A stretch of DNA of 64,000 bases, from positions 1 to 64,000 of the forward strand of contig JAQGOE010000228.1 in the NCBI GenBank assembly GCA_028293725.1, read 5' to 3'. Both the position numbers and the translations under genes were made by a program. The notes under the pieces were generated by a model. That model was not told where the DNA came from, ran no database searches, and was given only the letters and a program-made list of their open reading frames with translations. Shown here piece by piece: positions 8,787-18,079 of the stretch; position 1 is the stretch's first letter; every line of letters starts with the position of its first letter. This DNA comes from Gammaproteobacteria bacterium. Lineage in GTDB: Bacteria > Pseudomonadota > Gammaproteobacteria > Steroidobacterales > Steroidobacteraceae.

Positions 8787-11600
8787 CTACCGCAATCCGC
8801 GCAGGCGCTCGAGCTGCGCCTTGATGCTTGCGACTTGCCGCTCGAAGTCGGCCTCGCGCTCCCGCTCGGTTTTCACGACATCTGGCGGAGCGTTGCGCAC
8901 GAAGTTCTCATTGGATAATTTGACGCGCGTCTTCGCGAGCTCCTGCTCGGCTTTCACAAGGAGTTTGCCGAGGCGCTCCACCTCCGCGGCAACGTCGATG
9001 AGCCCGGCCATCGGGACTAGAACCGACAACTCTCCTATGAGCTGGATAGCGGATTCGGGCGCGGTGGCGTTCGCTTCGAGGATCGTCATAGTCTCGATGC
9101 CCGCGAGTCGCTCGAGATAGGCGCGGTGACGCTCGGCGTACGCTTTATCGTCCGCGTTAGCTCCCTTGAGCAACACCGGGATGCGCCGCGAAGGCGCGAT
9201 GTTCATTTCGCCGCGGATCTGACGGACGGCGAGAATGAAAGCCTGGATCCAGGCAACTTCGCGCTCCGCCGTCTCGTCGGGCGGATATTCCGCCGGCTGC
9301 GGATACTTCGCCAACATCACGGTGGGTCCGCTACAGCCCGCGAGGGGCGCCGCGCGTTGCCAGATCTCCTCCGAAATGAACGGCATGAACGGGTGCAACG
9401 CCCTTTGTAATGCTTCCAGAATCTCCGCCAGCGTCCGGCGCGTGCCGCGTTTGGCTGCCTCGGAGGCGTTCTCCGATTGCAACACCGGCTTGGTCAGCTC
9501 CAGGTACCAGTCGCAGAACTCGTACCAGGTGAACTCATACAACGCCGTCGCGGCATAGTCGAAACGATAGTCGGCCAAGGCGGCTTCGACCGTGCCCACC
9601 ATGCGCCCGAAGCGCGAGCGGATCCATCGATCGGCGACGGAAAGCTCAACGGGGCTGCGGGTAGTCGCGGGATCGGCCGCCGGACCGTGCCCGACGGCAT
9701 CGCCTGCCGAATCAGGCGCCACGTCTCCGACCGACATCGCCACGAAGCGCGCCGCGTTCCACAACTTGTTGCAGAAGTTCCGGTAACCCGCGACGCGTGC
9801 CATATCGAAACGCAACTCGCGGCTCGGCGAGGCGAGGGCGGCAAAAGTGAAGCGCAACGCGTCGGTGCCGTGAGGGGCGATGCCCTCGGGAAATTGTTTG
9901 CGCGTGAACTTTTCCACTTTGGCGGCGAGTTGCGGCTGCATCATGCCGCTGGTGCGCTTGGCGACCAGCGCCTCGAGATCGATGCCGTCGATAATGTCGA
10001 GCGGATCGATGACGTTGCCTTTCGTCTTCGACATCTTGTCACCGTTCTCATCGAGAATGAGGCCGGTGATGTACACGTCGCGGAAGGGCACGTCGCCGAT
10101 GAACCGCAATCCCATCATCATCATCCGGGCGACCCAGAAAAAGATGATGTCGAAGCCGGTAACCAACACGCTCGTCGGATAGAACTTGTCGAGGCGCGGC
10201 GTCTTGTCGGGCCAGCCCTGGGTCGAGAAGGGCCACAGACCCGAGGAGAACCAGGTGTCGAGGACGTCGTTGTCCTGACGCAAAGTCGTGTTGGAGGGCA
10301 GGCTATGCTTCTTGCGTACGTCGGCCTCGTCCCTGCCGACGTAGACGTTGCCATTTTCGTCGTACCACGCGGGGATCCGGTGACCCCACCAGAGCTGGCG
10401 GCTTATGCACCAGTCCTTGATGTTGCGCATCCACTCAAAGTAGGTCTTCGACCAGTTTTCGGGGACGAAGCGGGTGCGACCCTGCTCGACGGCGAGAATC
10501 GCGGGCTCGGCAAGCGGCGCGATCTTCACGTACCACTGGTCTGTCAGATAGGGCTCGAGCACCGCGCCGCTGCGGTCGCCGCGCGGGACCATCAACTTGT
10601 GTTTGTCGGTTCGCGCCAGCAGTCCCGCTTCGGTGAGCTCGGCAATGACGCGTTTACGCGCGTCGAAACGATCGAGGCCACGGAAGCGCTCCGGCACATT
10701 CTCGTTGAGTGCGGCGCGTGGCGTGAATATGTTGATTTGCTCGAGGCCGTGGCGCAGACCGATCTCGTAGTCGTTGAAATCGTGCGCGGGCGTTATTTTC
10801 ACGCATCCGGAGCCGAAAGCGGGGTCGACGTAGGAATCCGCGATAACGGGGATGAGCCGGTCGGTGAGCGGCAGGCGCAGCTTTTTTCCGATGAGGCGCT
10901 GGTAACGCTCATCGTCGGGATTCACGGCCACGGCCGTGTCTCCTAACATGGTTTCGGGACGGGTCGTGGCGACGATGACGTGCCCGGAGCCGCCCTCCAG
11001 TGGATAGCTCAAATGCCAGAGGTGACCTTCTTCCTCTTCACTTTGCACTTCCAGGTCGGAGAGCGCGGTGAGCAGGACCGGATCCCAGTTGACCAGGCGT
11101 TTGCCGCGATAGATCAGGCCCTCGTCGTGGAGCCGTACAAAGGCTTCGACGACGGCGCGCGAGAGTTGCGCATCCATGGTGAAGCGATCGCTCGACCAGT
11201 CCACCGAGTCGCCGAGCCGGCGCATCTGACCCGCAATCGTGCCACCGGACTGCTCCTTCCATTTCCAGACGCGCTCGATGAAGTCTTCGCGGGTGAGATC
11301 CGTGCGCTTTTGTCCCTCTGCATTGAGCTGGCGCTCGACGACCATCTGGGTCGCGATGCCCGCGTGGTCCGTTCCTGGCTGCCAGAGGGTGTCGTCGCCT
11401 CGCATGCGATGGTAGCGGGTGAGGGCATCCATCAGCGTGTGCTGGAACGCGTGCCCCATGTGCAGGGTGCCCGTTACGTTCGGCGGGGGAATAACAATGG
11501 AATACGGTGTCCCGTGGCCGCTCGGGGCGAACCAGCCATTAGATTCCCAGCGCTCGTAAATCCGCCGCTCGAGCTCATGCGGCGCGTAGGTTTTTTCCAT
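8787..11600 (-). CDS. valS: Valyl-tRNA synthetase
   Basis: Class I aminoacyl-tRNA synthetase charging tRNA-Val. The HIGH-type motif is HMGH at residues 47-50 within [15 protein letters not shown], and KMSKT is at 522-526. The editing domain separates the two halves, and the C-terminal coiled-coil arm ([19 protein letters not shown]) is present. I use ATG 11600 ([11 protein letters not shown]), which matches the usual ValS N-terminus; the frame is open 13 codons further upstream. The protein is 937 residues, as expected. It sits downstream of pepA and holC in the order conserved across gammaproteobacteria. A strong hairpin lies in the 148-base gap after holC, and moxR follows two bases after the stop. 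Confidence 0.98.
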   Translation of the reverse strand: MEKTYAPHELERRIYERWESNGWFAPSGHGTPYSIVIPPPNVTGTLHMGHAFQHTLMDALTRYHRMRGDDTLWQPGTDHAGIATQMVVERQLNAEGQKRTDLTREDFIERVWKWKEQSGGTIAGQMRRLGDSVDWSSDRFTMDAQLSRAVVEAFVRLHDEGLIYRGKRLVNWDPVLLTALSDLEVQSEEEEGHLWHLSYPLEGGSGHVIVATTRPETMLGDTAVAVNPDDERYQRLIGKKLRLPLTDRLIPVIADSYVDPAFGSGCVKITPAHDFNDYEIGLRHGLEQINIFTPRAALNENVPERFRGLDRFDARKRVIAELTEAGLLARTDKHKLMVPRGDRSGAVLEPYLTDQWYVKIAPLAEPAILAVEQGRTRFVPENWSKTYFEWMRNIKDWCISRQLWWGHRIPAWYDENGNVYVGRDEADVRKKHSLPSNTTLRQDNDVLDTWFSSGLWPFSTQGWPDKTPRLDKFYPTSVLVTGFDIIFFWVARMMMMGLRFIGDVPFRDVYITGLILDENGDKMSKTKGNVIDPLDIIDGIDLEALVAKRTSGMMQPQLAAKVEKFTRKQFPEGIAPHGTDALRFTFAALASPSRELRFDMARVAGYRNFCNKLWNAARFVAMSVGDVAPDSAGDAVGHGPAADPATTRSPVELSVADRWIRSRFGRMVGTVEAALADYRFDYAATALYEFTWYEFCDWYLELTKPVLQSENASEAAKRGTRRTLAEILEALQRALHPFMPFISEEIWQRAAPLAGCSGPTVMLAKYPQPAEYPPDETAEREVAWIQAFILAVRQIRGEMNIAPSRRIPVLLKGANADDKAYAERHRAYLERLAGIETMTILEANATAPESAIQLIGELSVLVPMAGLIDVAAEVERLGKLLVKAEQELAKTRVKLSNENFVRNAPPDVVKTEREREADFERQVASIKAQLERLRGLR

Positions 11601-11715
11601 CCACGGATTATAGCGATCCCGGGAAGCCCGATAAGGCACGCTGTTCGCAGACGAAAGCCACGCCTTTCGGCCGGGGCGCGCAGCCGGCGTCCTGTCACCG
11701 CTACTCGGCGCGCTC

Positions 11716-11741
11716 GCGACAATCGCCTGGGCGATTGTCGC
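11716..11741 (-). terminator. Strong hairpin between holC and valS
   Basis: Perfect 11-bp arms GCGACAATCGC and GCGATTGTCGC are separated by a 4-base loop. The element begins 7 bases past the holC stop on the minus strand. There is no T-tract, so it is either a weak terminator/attenuator limiting read-through into valS or an RNA-processing or 3'-end-stabilising stem. The structure is seen directly; the function is inference. Confidence 0.5.
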
Positions 11742-11748
11742 CAGTTAA

Positions 11749-12282
11749 TCAGTCCGCGCGGATGTTATGTGACGCGGGCTGCACTCCCAGCTCGCGATAG
11801 GCCTTGAATCGGGCGCGGCCGGCGCGGCGGCGGGTGTCGTCGCCGTCGATGATCTCAACGACACGCGGCGTCTGGGAAAGGCAGGGAGGCAGGTCGGGGG
11901 CAAGGTTGATGATGATGTCGACGTTTGCCGACAGCGCCACGCCGGAGCTCAGCAGGAGCGGGGTATCCGCTGGTGCGACGCCTCCCGAGAGCACTTCGTG
12001 TGGCACGAAGCTGCCGTCGTTGAAGACCCAGAGCAGCTGGTCGAAGGCTTTCAGCTCGACGGGATCCGTGTGCCAGACCAGCACGGTTTGCGAGGCGAGG
12101 TAGGCTTTTTCCGCGAGCTTGCAGGCAAGCTTCAGGCGCCCCGAGGGGGACTGCCCCTCGAGGATGTAGAAGTCCACCCGCCCCTGCCAGCTCCCGGCCG
12201 TGCTAGCGCCCGACGCGGCGAGCGGCGATGAGCCGTCGCCGCTCGAGACGGCAGAAGCGGATGTGTCGGCGTTTTCGGCCAT
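11749..12282 (-). CDS. holC: DNA polymerase III subunit chi
   Basis: Chi links the clamp-loader subunit psi to single-stranded-DNA-binding protein at the replisome. The core starting at RVDFYILEG (residue about 35) and running through KLACKLAEKAYLASQTVLVW, the LLW-xFND segment and the PDLPP motif matches HolC. The 177-residue frame is longer than the usual 140 or so because of a Ser/Ala-rich 33-residue N-terminal extension. An internal GTG at the Val of RVDFYIL, preceded by a purine-rich GGCAGGGG stretch, is a possible alternative start. It lies between pepA (18-base gap) and valS, the conserved order. Confidence 0.9.
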   Translation of the reverse strand: MAENADTSASAVSSGDGSSPLAASGASTAGSWQGRVDFYILEGQSPSGRLKLACKLAEKAYLASQTVLVWHTDPVELKAFDQLLWVFNDGSFVPHEVLSGGVAPADTPLLLSSGVALSANVDIIINLAPDLPPCLSQTPRVVEIIDGDDTRRRAGRARFKAYRELGVQPASHNIRAD

Positions 12283-12300
12283 GACTCACGCCATTGCGCA

Positions 12301-13794
12301 TCAGCGCGCGGCGCGGTGGATGAGAAAATCCGCGAGCAACGGAGTCGGCTTCCCCGTGCTGCCCTTCTGCGCACCGCCCTGGTAAGCGATGCCCGCGACG
12401 TCGAGATGCGCCCATTTGAGTCCTTGCGTGAATTTGCCCAGGAACGCCGCCGCCGTAATCGCGCCGCCTTCGCGGCCGCCGATATTGGCGAAATCCGCAA
12501 AATTACTCTTCAGTTGCTCAGCGTACTCTTCCGTGATCGGCAATTGCCAGGTGCGATCGTCGGCGCGGACTCCGGCATCCACCAGCTCCCGGACGAGAGC
12601 GTCATCGTTGCCCATGCATCCCGAGTGATGATGCCCGAGTGCGACCACGCACGCACCGGTGAGCGTGGCGATATCCACCACAGCCGCAGGGTTGAAGCGA
12701 CGTGCGTAGTGGAGGGCATCGGCCAGAATCAAACGCCCTTCGGCGTCCGTGTTCAGGATTTCCACCGTCTGTCCCGAGGAACTGGTGGCGATATCCCCTG
12801 GTTTGACGGCCTTACTGCCTGGCATGTTCTCCACGGCGGCGATGAGGCCGATCACCCGCAGCGGCAATTTCAGCTCCGCGGCGAGGTTCAGCGAAGCGAT
12901 CACGGCGGCTCCGCCGCTCATATCGAATTTCATCTCGTCCATCGTCGGCGGGTCTTTCAGGGAGATGCCGCCGGTGTCGAAGGTGACGCCTTTGCCTACC
13001 AGTACGACGGGAGCCGTGTCCGACTTCGCGCCGCGGTGCTCCAGCACGATGAATCGAGGCGGCTGGGCGCTCCCTTGGGAGACTGCAAGCAGGCAGCCCA
13101 TCTTTTCCTTGCGGATCGCCGCTTCGTCGAGCACCTGCACTCGCAGTGAGGTGTGCCGTTTTGCGACGGCTTTCGCCTGCTCGGCAAGATAGGTCGGAGT
13201 ACAGACGTTGCCCGGCAGATTGGCCAGATCGCGTTGAATCTTCTGCGCGGCCGAAACGGCGGCACCATGCTCGAGACCGCGCTCGGTATCCTCGATGCCG
13301 CTCTTACGTACCGGACCGGCGAGTACGCGCTGCAGGGCAGGGGACTTGGGCTTTTTGGCGGTCTTCAGATCGTTCACCCGGTACAGTGCGGTACCGACGA
13401 TTTCGGCCACCGCGCGCCCGAAATAATAGTCATCCAGCTCCTTCGAGTCGGGACGGTCGATGGCGACGGCAGCACTTGCAATGCGGGTGCGGGCGATCGC
13501 CACCACCGCGGCGGCCCATGCCTTGCGCCAGGTCTTGCGCGCGAAATTCTTTTTCGCGCCGAGGCCGGTGAGCAGTACGCGCGAGGCCTGGATGCCCGGA
13601 AGATCGGTGAGCAGCAGCGTCTCGCCCGAGCGACCCGGAAAGTCGCCCCGCGCCAGCAGTTTTTTTAGTTTGCCAGAGGACGCGGAGTCGACGCTTTGCG
13701 CCTCACCCGACAGTTCCCCCTCCTCGAAAATACCGAGGACGATGCAGTCCACGGCGAGCGTTGCCAGTCCCTTGGTCCAGACCTCAAATTGCAT
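12301..13794 (-). CDS. pepA: Leucyl aminopeptidase (cytosol aminopeptidase, M17)
   Basis: A 497-residue dinuclear metallo-aminopeptidase that removes N-terminal residues from peptides in the cytoplasm; in enterobacteria PepA also acts as a DNA-binding protein in recombination and regulation. The family signature NTDAEGRL is at residues 348-355, and the metal/catalytic region VGKGVTFDTGGISLK precedes it. Length and domain order (N-terminal macro-like domain, C-terminal catalytic domain) are standard. The start codon is ATG 13794. It is transcribed away from lptF, with a 227-base divergent intergenic region that should hold both promoters, and leads the pepA-holC-valS run. Confidence 0.97.
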   Translation of the reverse strand: MQFEVWTKGLATLAVDCIVLGIFEEGELSGEAQSVDSASSGKLKKLLARGDFPGRSGETLLLTDLPGIQASRVLLTGLGAKKNFARKTWRKAWAAAVVAIARTRIASAAVAIDRPDSKELDDYYFGRAVAEIVGTALYRVNDLKTAKKPKSPALQRVLAGPVRKSGIEDTERGLEHGAAVSAAQKIQRDLANLPGNVCTPTYLAEQAKAVAKRHTSLRVQVLDEAAIRKEKMGCLLAVSQGSAQPPRFIVLEHRGAKSDTAPVVLVGKGVTFDTGGISLKDPPTMDEMKFDMSGGAAVIASLNLAAELKLPLRVIGLIAAVENMPGSKAVKPGDIATSSSGQTVEILNTDAEGRLILADALHYARRFNPAAVVDIATLTGACVVALGHHHSGCMGNDDALVRELVDAGVRADDRTWQLPITEEYAEQLKSNFADFANIGGREGGAITAAAFLGKFTQGLKWAHLDVAGIAYQGGAQKGSTGKPTPLLADFLIHRAAR

Positions 13795-14021
13795 TCGCTC
13801 TCCCCTTTAGTGGCCCAGCCCGTACGCTTAACCTGCGGCACATGAGCGCCGCGGCGCGGGAGCATTTAGAATTACCTCGGATCGCTTGGGCACCGCGCTG
13901 CATTTCGTGTTGATTCAGCGGCGCGGGCGACGACGAGCGTCGGCGTTTGCGAGTGTAACCTAAGACACCGCCGCCTTTCCGGTGGGAAAGCAGCCGGCGT
14001 AAATCGGCCATAGGAAATCGG

Positions 14022-15113
14022 TTGGGGAAAATTCTCGGGCGCTACATTCTGCGTGAAGTCGTGACCGCCTGGCTGGTGGTGACCGGCGTGCTGCTGGTCA
14101 TCCTGCTCGCGAACCAGGTCGCAGGCGTGCTGGAGCGCGCTGCGGTCAATCAATATCCGAAAGGCGTGGTGCTGGAGCTCATCGGCCTCGGCGCGCTGCA
14201 GAATCTTAGTGTCCTGGTTCCCTTCGGCCTGCTGCTCGGGGTGGTGCTCGCGTTCGGCCGGCTTTACCACGACAGTGAGATGGCCGCGGCATTGGCCTGC
14301 GGCATCCGGCCGGCGAACGTCTATGTGCCCGTGGGGCTGCTGGCAGTGTTCGTCGCGGCAGGCCTCGCCTGGCTCACGCTGGGGCTGGCGCCTGACGCGA
14401 CGGCGCGTGCGTTGAGTTTGCGCAATGCGGCGCTGCGGGCGGGTCAGTTCGCGCCGATCGCCGCTGGCAAATTCCGCGCTTTTGGCGGCGCGAACGCGGT
14501 TGTGTACGCCCAGAGCGTGAACAAGGACGGAACACTGGGCAACGTGTTCGTGGAGCGTAATCGCGGCCCGGTAGTCGAGGTGGCGTTGGCACAGCGGGCG
14601 CGGCACTCGGTGTCGCCGGACGGTATGACGCACACCATTACCCTCTACGATGGCGAGCGTTATGAAGGGGAGCCGGGAAGTCCTCAATTTCGCATCGTGC
14701 ACTTTGCCGAGCACACCATTCCCGTGGAGGTGCCGGCGGTCACCGACGTCGTGAAAAATCTCGAGGCGCAACCGAGCCGCTCACTCCTCGAGTCGGAGGA
14801 TCTCAACAAGCGCGCCGAGTGGCATTGGCGCGTGGCCATGCCCGTCAGTTGCATCGTACTGACACTGCTCGCGGTGCCGCTATCCGGGCTGAGGCCCCGG
14901 CAGGGTCGGTATGCACGGGTATGGCTCGCCGTCGTGATCTACTTTCTGTATCAGAACCTGATCACGGTCGGTAAGGTCTGGATCTCTCGCGGCACGGTGC
15001 CGGAGATCGCGGGCCTGTGGTGGACTCATGCGGCCGTGCTGTTGCTCGCGTTGGTTGTGATCCTGGGGCCCACCCTGGGCACGCGCCTGCGCTACCGGTT
15101 TCGCGGACTATGA
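14022..15113 (+). CDS. lptF: LPS export ABC transporter permease LptF
   Basis: One of the two inner-membrane permeases of the LptB2FG extractor that lifts lipopolysaccharide from the inner membrane to the Lpt bridge. The N-terminal ILGRYILREVVTAWLVV and the following hydrophobic segments fit LptF. A periplasmic beta-jellyroll-like domain occupies the middle, and C-terminal TM helices follow (VSCIVLTLLAVPLSGL). Length is 363 residues, as expected. The start is a TTG at 14022 with AGGAAA a few bases upstream; no ATG fits better. The stop overlaps the lptG start in an ATGA arrangement, indicating translational coupling. Confidence 0.95.
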   Translation: MGKILGRYILREVVTAWLVVTGVLLVILLANQVAGVLERAAVNQYPKGVVLELIGLGALQNLSVLVPFGLLLGVVLAFGRLYHDSEMAAALACGIRPANVYVPVGLLAVFVAAGLAWLTLGLAPDATARALSLRNAALRAGQFAPIAAGKFRAFGGANAVVYAQSVNKDGTLGNVFVERNRGPVVEVALAQRARHSVSPDGMTHTITLYDGERYEGEPGSPQFRIVHFAEHTIPVEVPAVTDVVKNLEAQPSRSLLESEDLNKRAEWHWRVAMPVSCIVLTLLAVPLSGLRPRQGRYARVWLAVVIYFLYQNLITVGKVWISRGTVPEIAGLWWTHAAVLLLALVVILGPTLGTRLRYRFRGL

Positions 15114-16177
15114 CAATTCTGGACCGCTACATCGTACGCTCCATCCTGGGCTCGGTGCTGTTGGTGATGGCGGTCGTGCTCATTCTGGGCGGCCTGTTTA
15201 TTTTCATCGATCAACAGGACGATATCGGCGTGGGTCACTACACCGCAGCCGAAGCTATCTGGTACACACTTCTCAATCTTCCGCAGCAGGCGTTCGAGCT
15301 GCTGCCTATCACGGTGCTCATCGGTTCGCTGCTCGGGTTGGGCTCTCTCGCGCGTGGCAGCGAGTTGACTGTCATCCGGGCGACCGGCGTCTCGATCGTG
15401 CGTCTTGCGGGCACGGCACTCATCGCGGGGCTGCTCCTCATCGGCATCGAAGTGCTTCTGGGCGAGTTTCTAGCTCCGCCGTTGCACGTCGCCGCGCGTG
15501 AGCAGAAGGCTTTTGCCAAGTTCACCAACATCAGCTTCGGCGGCGGCGGTGCTGCCTGGGTACGTGACGGAAACCTGATCCTCAATGTCGCACGACAGTC
15601 GGGACAGCGGCAGTTCGGCGGTATTCAGATCTTCGAGCTGTCTGCCGAGCATCGCCTGGTCGCGCTCGGTCATGCCGGCAATGCCACGGTCGGGTCCGAT
15701 AAGAAATGGCTGTTGGGCGATTACACCGAATCACGTTTCGCGGCCGACTCGGTGCAGGCGCAGTCGCCGGGCCAGCGAATCCTGGAGTCGAACGTCACAC
15801 CGGGATTCCTGGGGCTCGCCTCGCAGGATCCGCAGCAACTCACCAGCCGCGCACTGTGGCAGCTGATCCAGTACTACCAGAAAAACTCGCTGGACCCGAG
15901 TCAGTATCTGTTCGCCTTCTGGTCGCGGATCGCGCGTACCGTGGCGATTGGCTTCTCCGTGCTGCTGGCTATCCCCTTCGTGCTCGGCTCGTTGCGCTCC
16001 TCGGGCGCAGGGACCCGGACGATGATGGGGTTGCTGTTGGGCATCTGTTTCTTCCTCGTGCAGCGGCTGATCGAGAGCGGCACGGTCGTGTTCGCCCTCA
16101 ATCCAGTGATATTGGCGTGGATCCCCACGGCAACGATGGGGATGGTGACCCTGTTGTTGTTGGCCCGGGCCAAGTAA
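15110..16177 (+). CDS. lptG: LPS export ABC transporter permease LptG
   Basis: Partner permease of LptF in the lipopolysaccharide extraction complex. The protein begins MTILDRYIVRSILGSVLLVM, typical of LptG, and is 355 residues long. N- and C-terminal TM bundles flank a periplasmic domain. ATG 15110 overlaps the lptF stop by four bases; the longer open frame from 15017 lies inside lptF and is not used. Together with lptF it diverges from pepA, as in many gammaproteobacteria. The LptB ATPase is encoded elsewhere. Confidence 0.95.
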   Translation: MTILDRYIVRSILGSVLLVMAVVLILGGLFIFIDQQDDIGVGHYTAAEAIWYTLLNLPQQAFELLPITVLIGSLLGLGSLARGSELTVIRATGVSIVRLAGTALIAGLLLIGIEVLLGEFLAPPLHVAAREQKAFAKFTNISFGGGGAAWVRDGNLILNVARQSGQRQFGGIQIFELSAEHRLVALGHAGNATVGSDKKWLLGDYTESRFAADSVQAQSPGQRILESNVTPGFLGLASQDPQQLTSRALWQLIQYYQKNSLDPSQYLFAFWSRIARTVAIGFSVLLAIPFVLGSLRSSGAGTRTMMGLLLGICFFLVQRLIESGTVVFALNPVILAWIPTATMGMVTLLLLARAK

Positions 16178-16218
16178 CGGGCGGCGTCAACGTCGGCAGG
16201 TGGCTCACCTGGTGCGCC

Positions 16219-16626
16219 TCACCTGCCGGACTGGCTGGTACGGTGTTGAGGCAGCCGATTGTCCAGCACGACCCAGCTCAACTTGCTGCTCAGCCAGGTC
16301 TGGTCCTTGGGGCGCACGCTTTCCGGGTCGTCCAGGCTGCAGATCGTCACGTCGACTTCGTTCGGGAAATCTTCCGTCTCGAAGGTCAACTGGGTGCCGC
16401 ACTGTGCGCAGAACGAGCGGGTGCCTCGGCGAGTCGACTTGAAGCGTGTCGGCTCTCCCGCGGTGAAGCGGAACTGTGAGCGCTCGAGACTGAACCACGC
16501 CACAGAGGCGGCGCCGGTGGTGCCGCGACAGATTGCGCAGTGGCAGCTCGTCTCTTGAAATGGGGTGCCGGTGGTTTCGTAGCGGATCTGGCCGCAGAAG
16601 CAGCCGCCGTTGTGAGTCGTGCCCAT
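16219..16626 (-). CDS. GFA/CENP-V family zinc protein
   Basis: A 135-residue protein of the family named after glutathione-dependent formaldehyde-activating enzyme. The zinc-binding cysteines follow the family pattern: C9-F-C11, C28-H-C30-x2-C33 and C73-x2-C76. The N-terminal GGCFCGQIRYET and the middle RSFCAQCGTQLTFE segments are diagnostic. Most members have no demonstrated activity, so a role in formaldehyde handling cannot be assumed. It is transcribed divergently from the sirtuin gene, and a very stable palindrome lies between them. Confidence 0.9.
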   Translation of the reverse strand: MGTTHNGGCFCGQIRYETTGTPFQETSCHCAICRGTTGAASVAWFSLERSQFRFTAGEPTRFKSTRRGTRSFCAQCGTQLTFETEDFPNEVDVTICSLDDPESVRPKDQTWLSSKLSWVVLDNRLPQHRTSQSGR

Positions 16627-16683
16627 TGCAGTAATGCCTCGGTGGGATCCGGGAGTCAGACGGGGTGCTCTATGGTACTCGCG

Positions 16684-16714
16684 ATCCTGGGCCCCGGTTG
16701 CCGGGGCCCAGGAT
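16684..16714. repeat. Long perfect hairpin upstream of the sirtuin start
   Basis: Fourteen-base perfect arms, ATCCTGGGCCCCGG and CCGGGGCCCAGGAT, are separated by a TTG loop. The structure ends 16 bases before the sirtuin ATG and lies between two divergently transcribed genes, so it is not in a terminator position for either. If transcribed, it would form a very stable stem just upstream of the ribosome site. Confidence 0.7.
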
Positions 16715-16730
16715 GTTCTATGCTTTCGGT

Positions 16731-17555
16731 ATGGAAAGCGATGCTCTGCGGGGATTCATTGCAAGACACCCCCGGCTGTTCGTGCTCACCGGCGCGGGTT
16801 GCAGCACGGATTCGGGCATTCCGGATTATCGGGATGCCGACGGTGGCTGGAAGCGTACGCAACCTGTGCAGTTCCGTGCGTTCATGGACGAGTTGTCGAC
16901 GCGCAAACGGTACTGGGCTCGTAGCCTGGTGGGGTGGCGGCGCATACGACGCGCACGGCCCAATGACGCTCATAGGGCGTTAGCCGCCCTCGAGCAGCGC
17001 GGCGGTGTTGCCCTACTTGTTACCCAGAATGTCGATCGCCTGCACCAGGCCGCGGGCAGCACCAACGTAGTCGATCTGCACGGGCGGCTCGACCTGGTGC
17101 GCTGTATGGGATGTGAGCGGCGGCTGCCTCGAGAGGAGCTGCAGCAGGACCTGCTGGCGCGCAATCCGGACTGGATCGACCTCGACGCACGTGAGGCACC
17201 GGATGGAGACGCCGACCTCGATGGGTTGGATTTTTCGACTTTTGAGGTGCCCGCTTGCGCGGTTTGTGGCGGGGTGTTGAAACCCGACGTTGTGTTTTAT
17301 GGGGAGAGCGTGCCGCGAGAACGGGTGGAGATAGCGATGCAGGGGGTACGGGATGCCGACGCTATGCTCGTGGTGGGGTCGTCACTGATGGTGTACTCGG
17401 GATACCGGTTCGCACGTGAAGCGGCGGCCGCGGGCAAGCCCATCGCCACGGTGAATCTCGGCCGGACTCGGGCGGACGATCTGTTTTCGTTGAAGGTGGC
17501 GCAGTCGTGTGCGGCGGCGTTGGCTTTTCTGCTCGAGGACTCGCGAGTGGCGTGA
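16731..17555 (+). CDS. NAD-dependent protein deacylase (sirtuin)
   Basis: A 274-residue class-II-like sirtuin that removes acyl groups from protein lysines using NAD+. Motifs seen are the NAD-binding GAGCS at 21-25 with STDSGIPDYRD, TQNVDRLHQAAGS around residue 100, the catalytic His117 in DLHGR, and zinc cysteines C125-x2-C128 and C176-x2-C179. VVGSSLMVYSGY precedes the C-terminal NAD-contact region. I chose ATG 16731 (MESDALRG); upstream ATGs at 16713 and 16665 are in frame but would place the stable hairpin inside the coding sequence. A MarR gene follows 64 bases downstream. Confidence 0.93.
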   Translation: MESDALRGFIARHPRLFVLTGAGCSTDSGIPDYRDADGGWKRTQPVQFRAFMDELSTRKRYWARSLVGWRRIRRARPNDAHRALAALEQRGGVALLVTQNVDRLHQAAGSTNVVDLHGRLDLVRCMGCERRLPREELQQDLLARNPDWIDLDAREAPDGDADLDGLDFSTFEVPACAVCGGVLKPDVVFYGESVPRERVEIAMQGVRDADAMLVVGSSLMVYSGYRFAREAAAAGKPIATVNLGRTRADDLFSLKVAQSCAAALAFLLEDSRVA

Positions 17556-17597
17556 GGAATTTGCCGACCTGGAGTGTCGGCGCGGTGACAGGGATGA

Positions 17598-17610
17598 TAC
17601 GCCATGCGTA
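17598..17610. promoter_or_regulatory. Small dyad before the MarR start
   Basis: TACGC-CAT-GCGTA is a perfect 5-bp inverted repeat ending 9 bases before the proposed MarR start. MarR-family proteins often repress their own gene by binding such dyads. The position fits autoregulation, but the repeat is short, so this is tentative. Confidence 0.3.
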
Positions 17611-17619
17611 ATATGGGTC

Positions 17620-18075
17620 ATGGTGGCCATTTCCGACGATACCGCGCTCATCGTCCGCGGTGTTTTGCGACTGAGCAGGCGATTGCGGTCCGAACGTCCC
17701 GAATCGACTGTCAGTCTGTCGGCGCTCGGTATGTTGTCGACGTTGCATCGGTCAGGTCCCATGCCGGCGGCACGTCTGGCTAAAGCGGAGCGCCTGCAGC
17801 CGCAGTCGCTGAGCCGGCTCATCGCGCAACTCGAACGTGATGCGTTGATCAAGCGCCGGCCGGGTGAGCAGGATCGACGTACGTTGATCCTGGAGATCAC
17901 CGCAGCCGGCCGCCGAGCTTTGTCCCGTGACATGATTGCGCGCCGCGCTTGGCTCGAGGGAGCCATGCGTAGGGTGTTGATGCCCGGCGAGAGGGAGATG
18001 CTCGCTCACGCGGCCGTGGCGATGTTGCGGTTGGCTGATGAGGGGGTGGGGAGGGAAGGGGAAGAGGAGGAATGA
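17620..18075 (+). CDS. MarR-family transcriptional regulator
   Basis: A 151-residue winged-helix regulator. The DNA-binding core is visible in SLSALGMLSTLHRSGPM, the recognition helix region LQPQSLSRLIAQLERD and the wing with RPGEQDRRTLIL; flanking helices would form the dimer interface. The frame is open further upstream into the sirtuin gene, but ATG 17620 (MVAISDDT) gives the normal family length. The C-terminus is rich in Glu and Gly (GREGEEEE). The target and ligand are unknown; being downstream of the sirtuin does not identify one. Confidence 0.88.
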   Translation: MVAISDDTALIVRGVLRLSRRLRSERPESTVSLSALGMLSTLHRSGPMPAARLAKAERLQPQSLSRLIAQLERDALIKRRPGEQDRRTLILEITAAGRRALSRDMIARRAWLEGAMRRVLMPGEREMLAHAAVAMLRLADEGVGREGEEEE

Positions 18076-18079
18076 GAAG

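Noticed and set aside
9477..10946. 489-codon open frame on the plus strand
   Set aside because: It is wholly antisense to valS, and its composition (repeated Arg/His/Val/Gly) is that of a mirror frame in GC-rich DNA.
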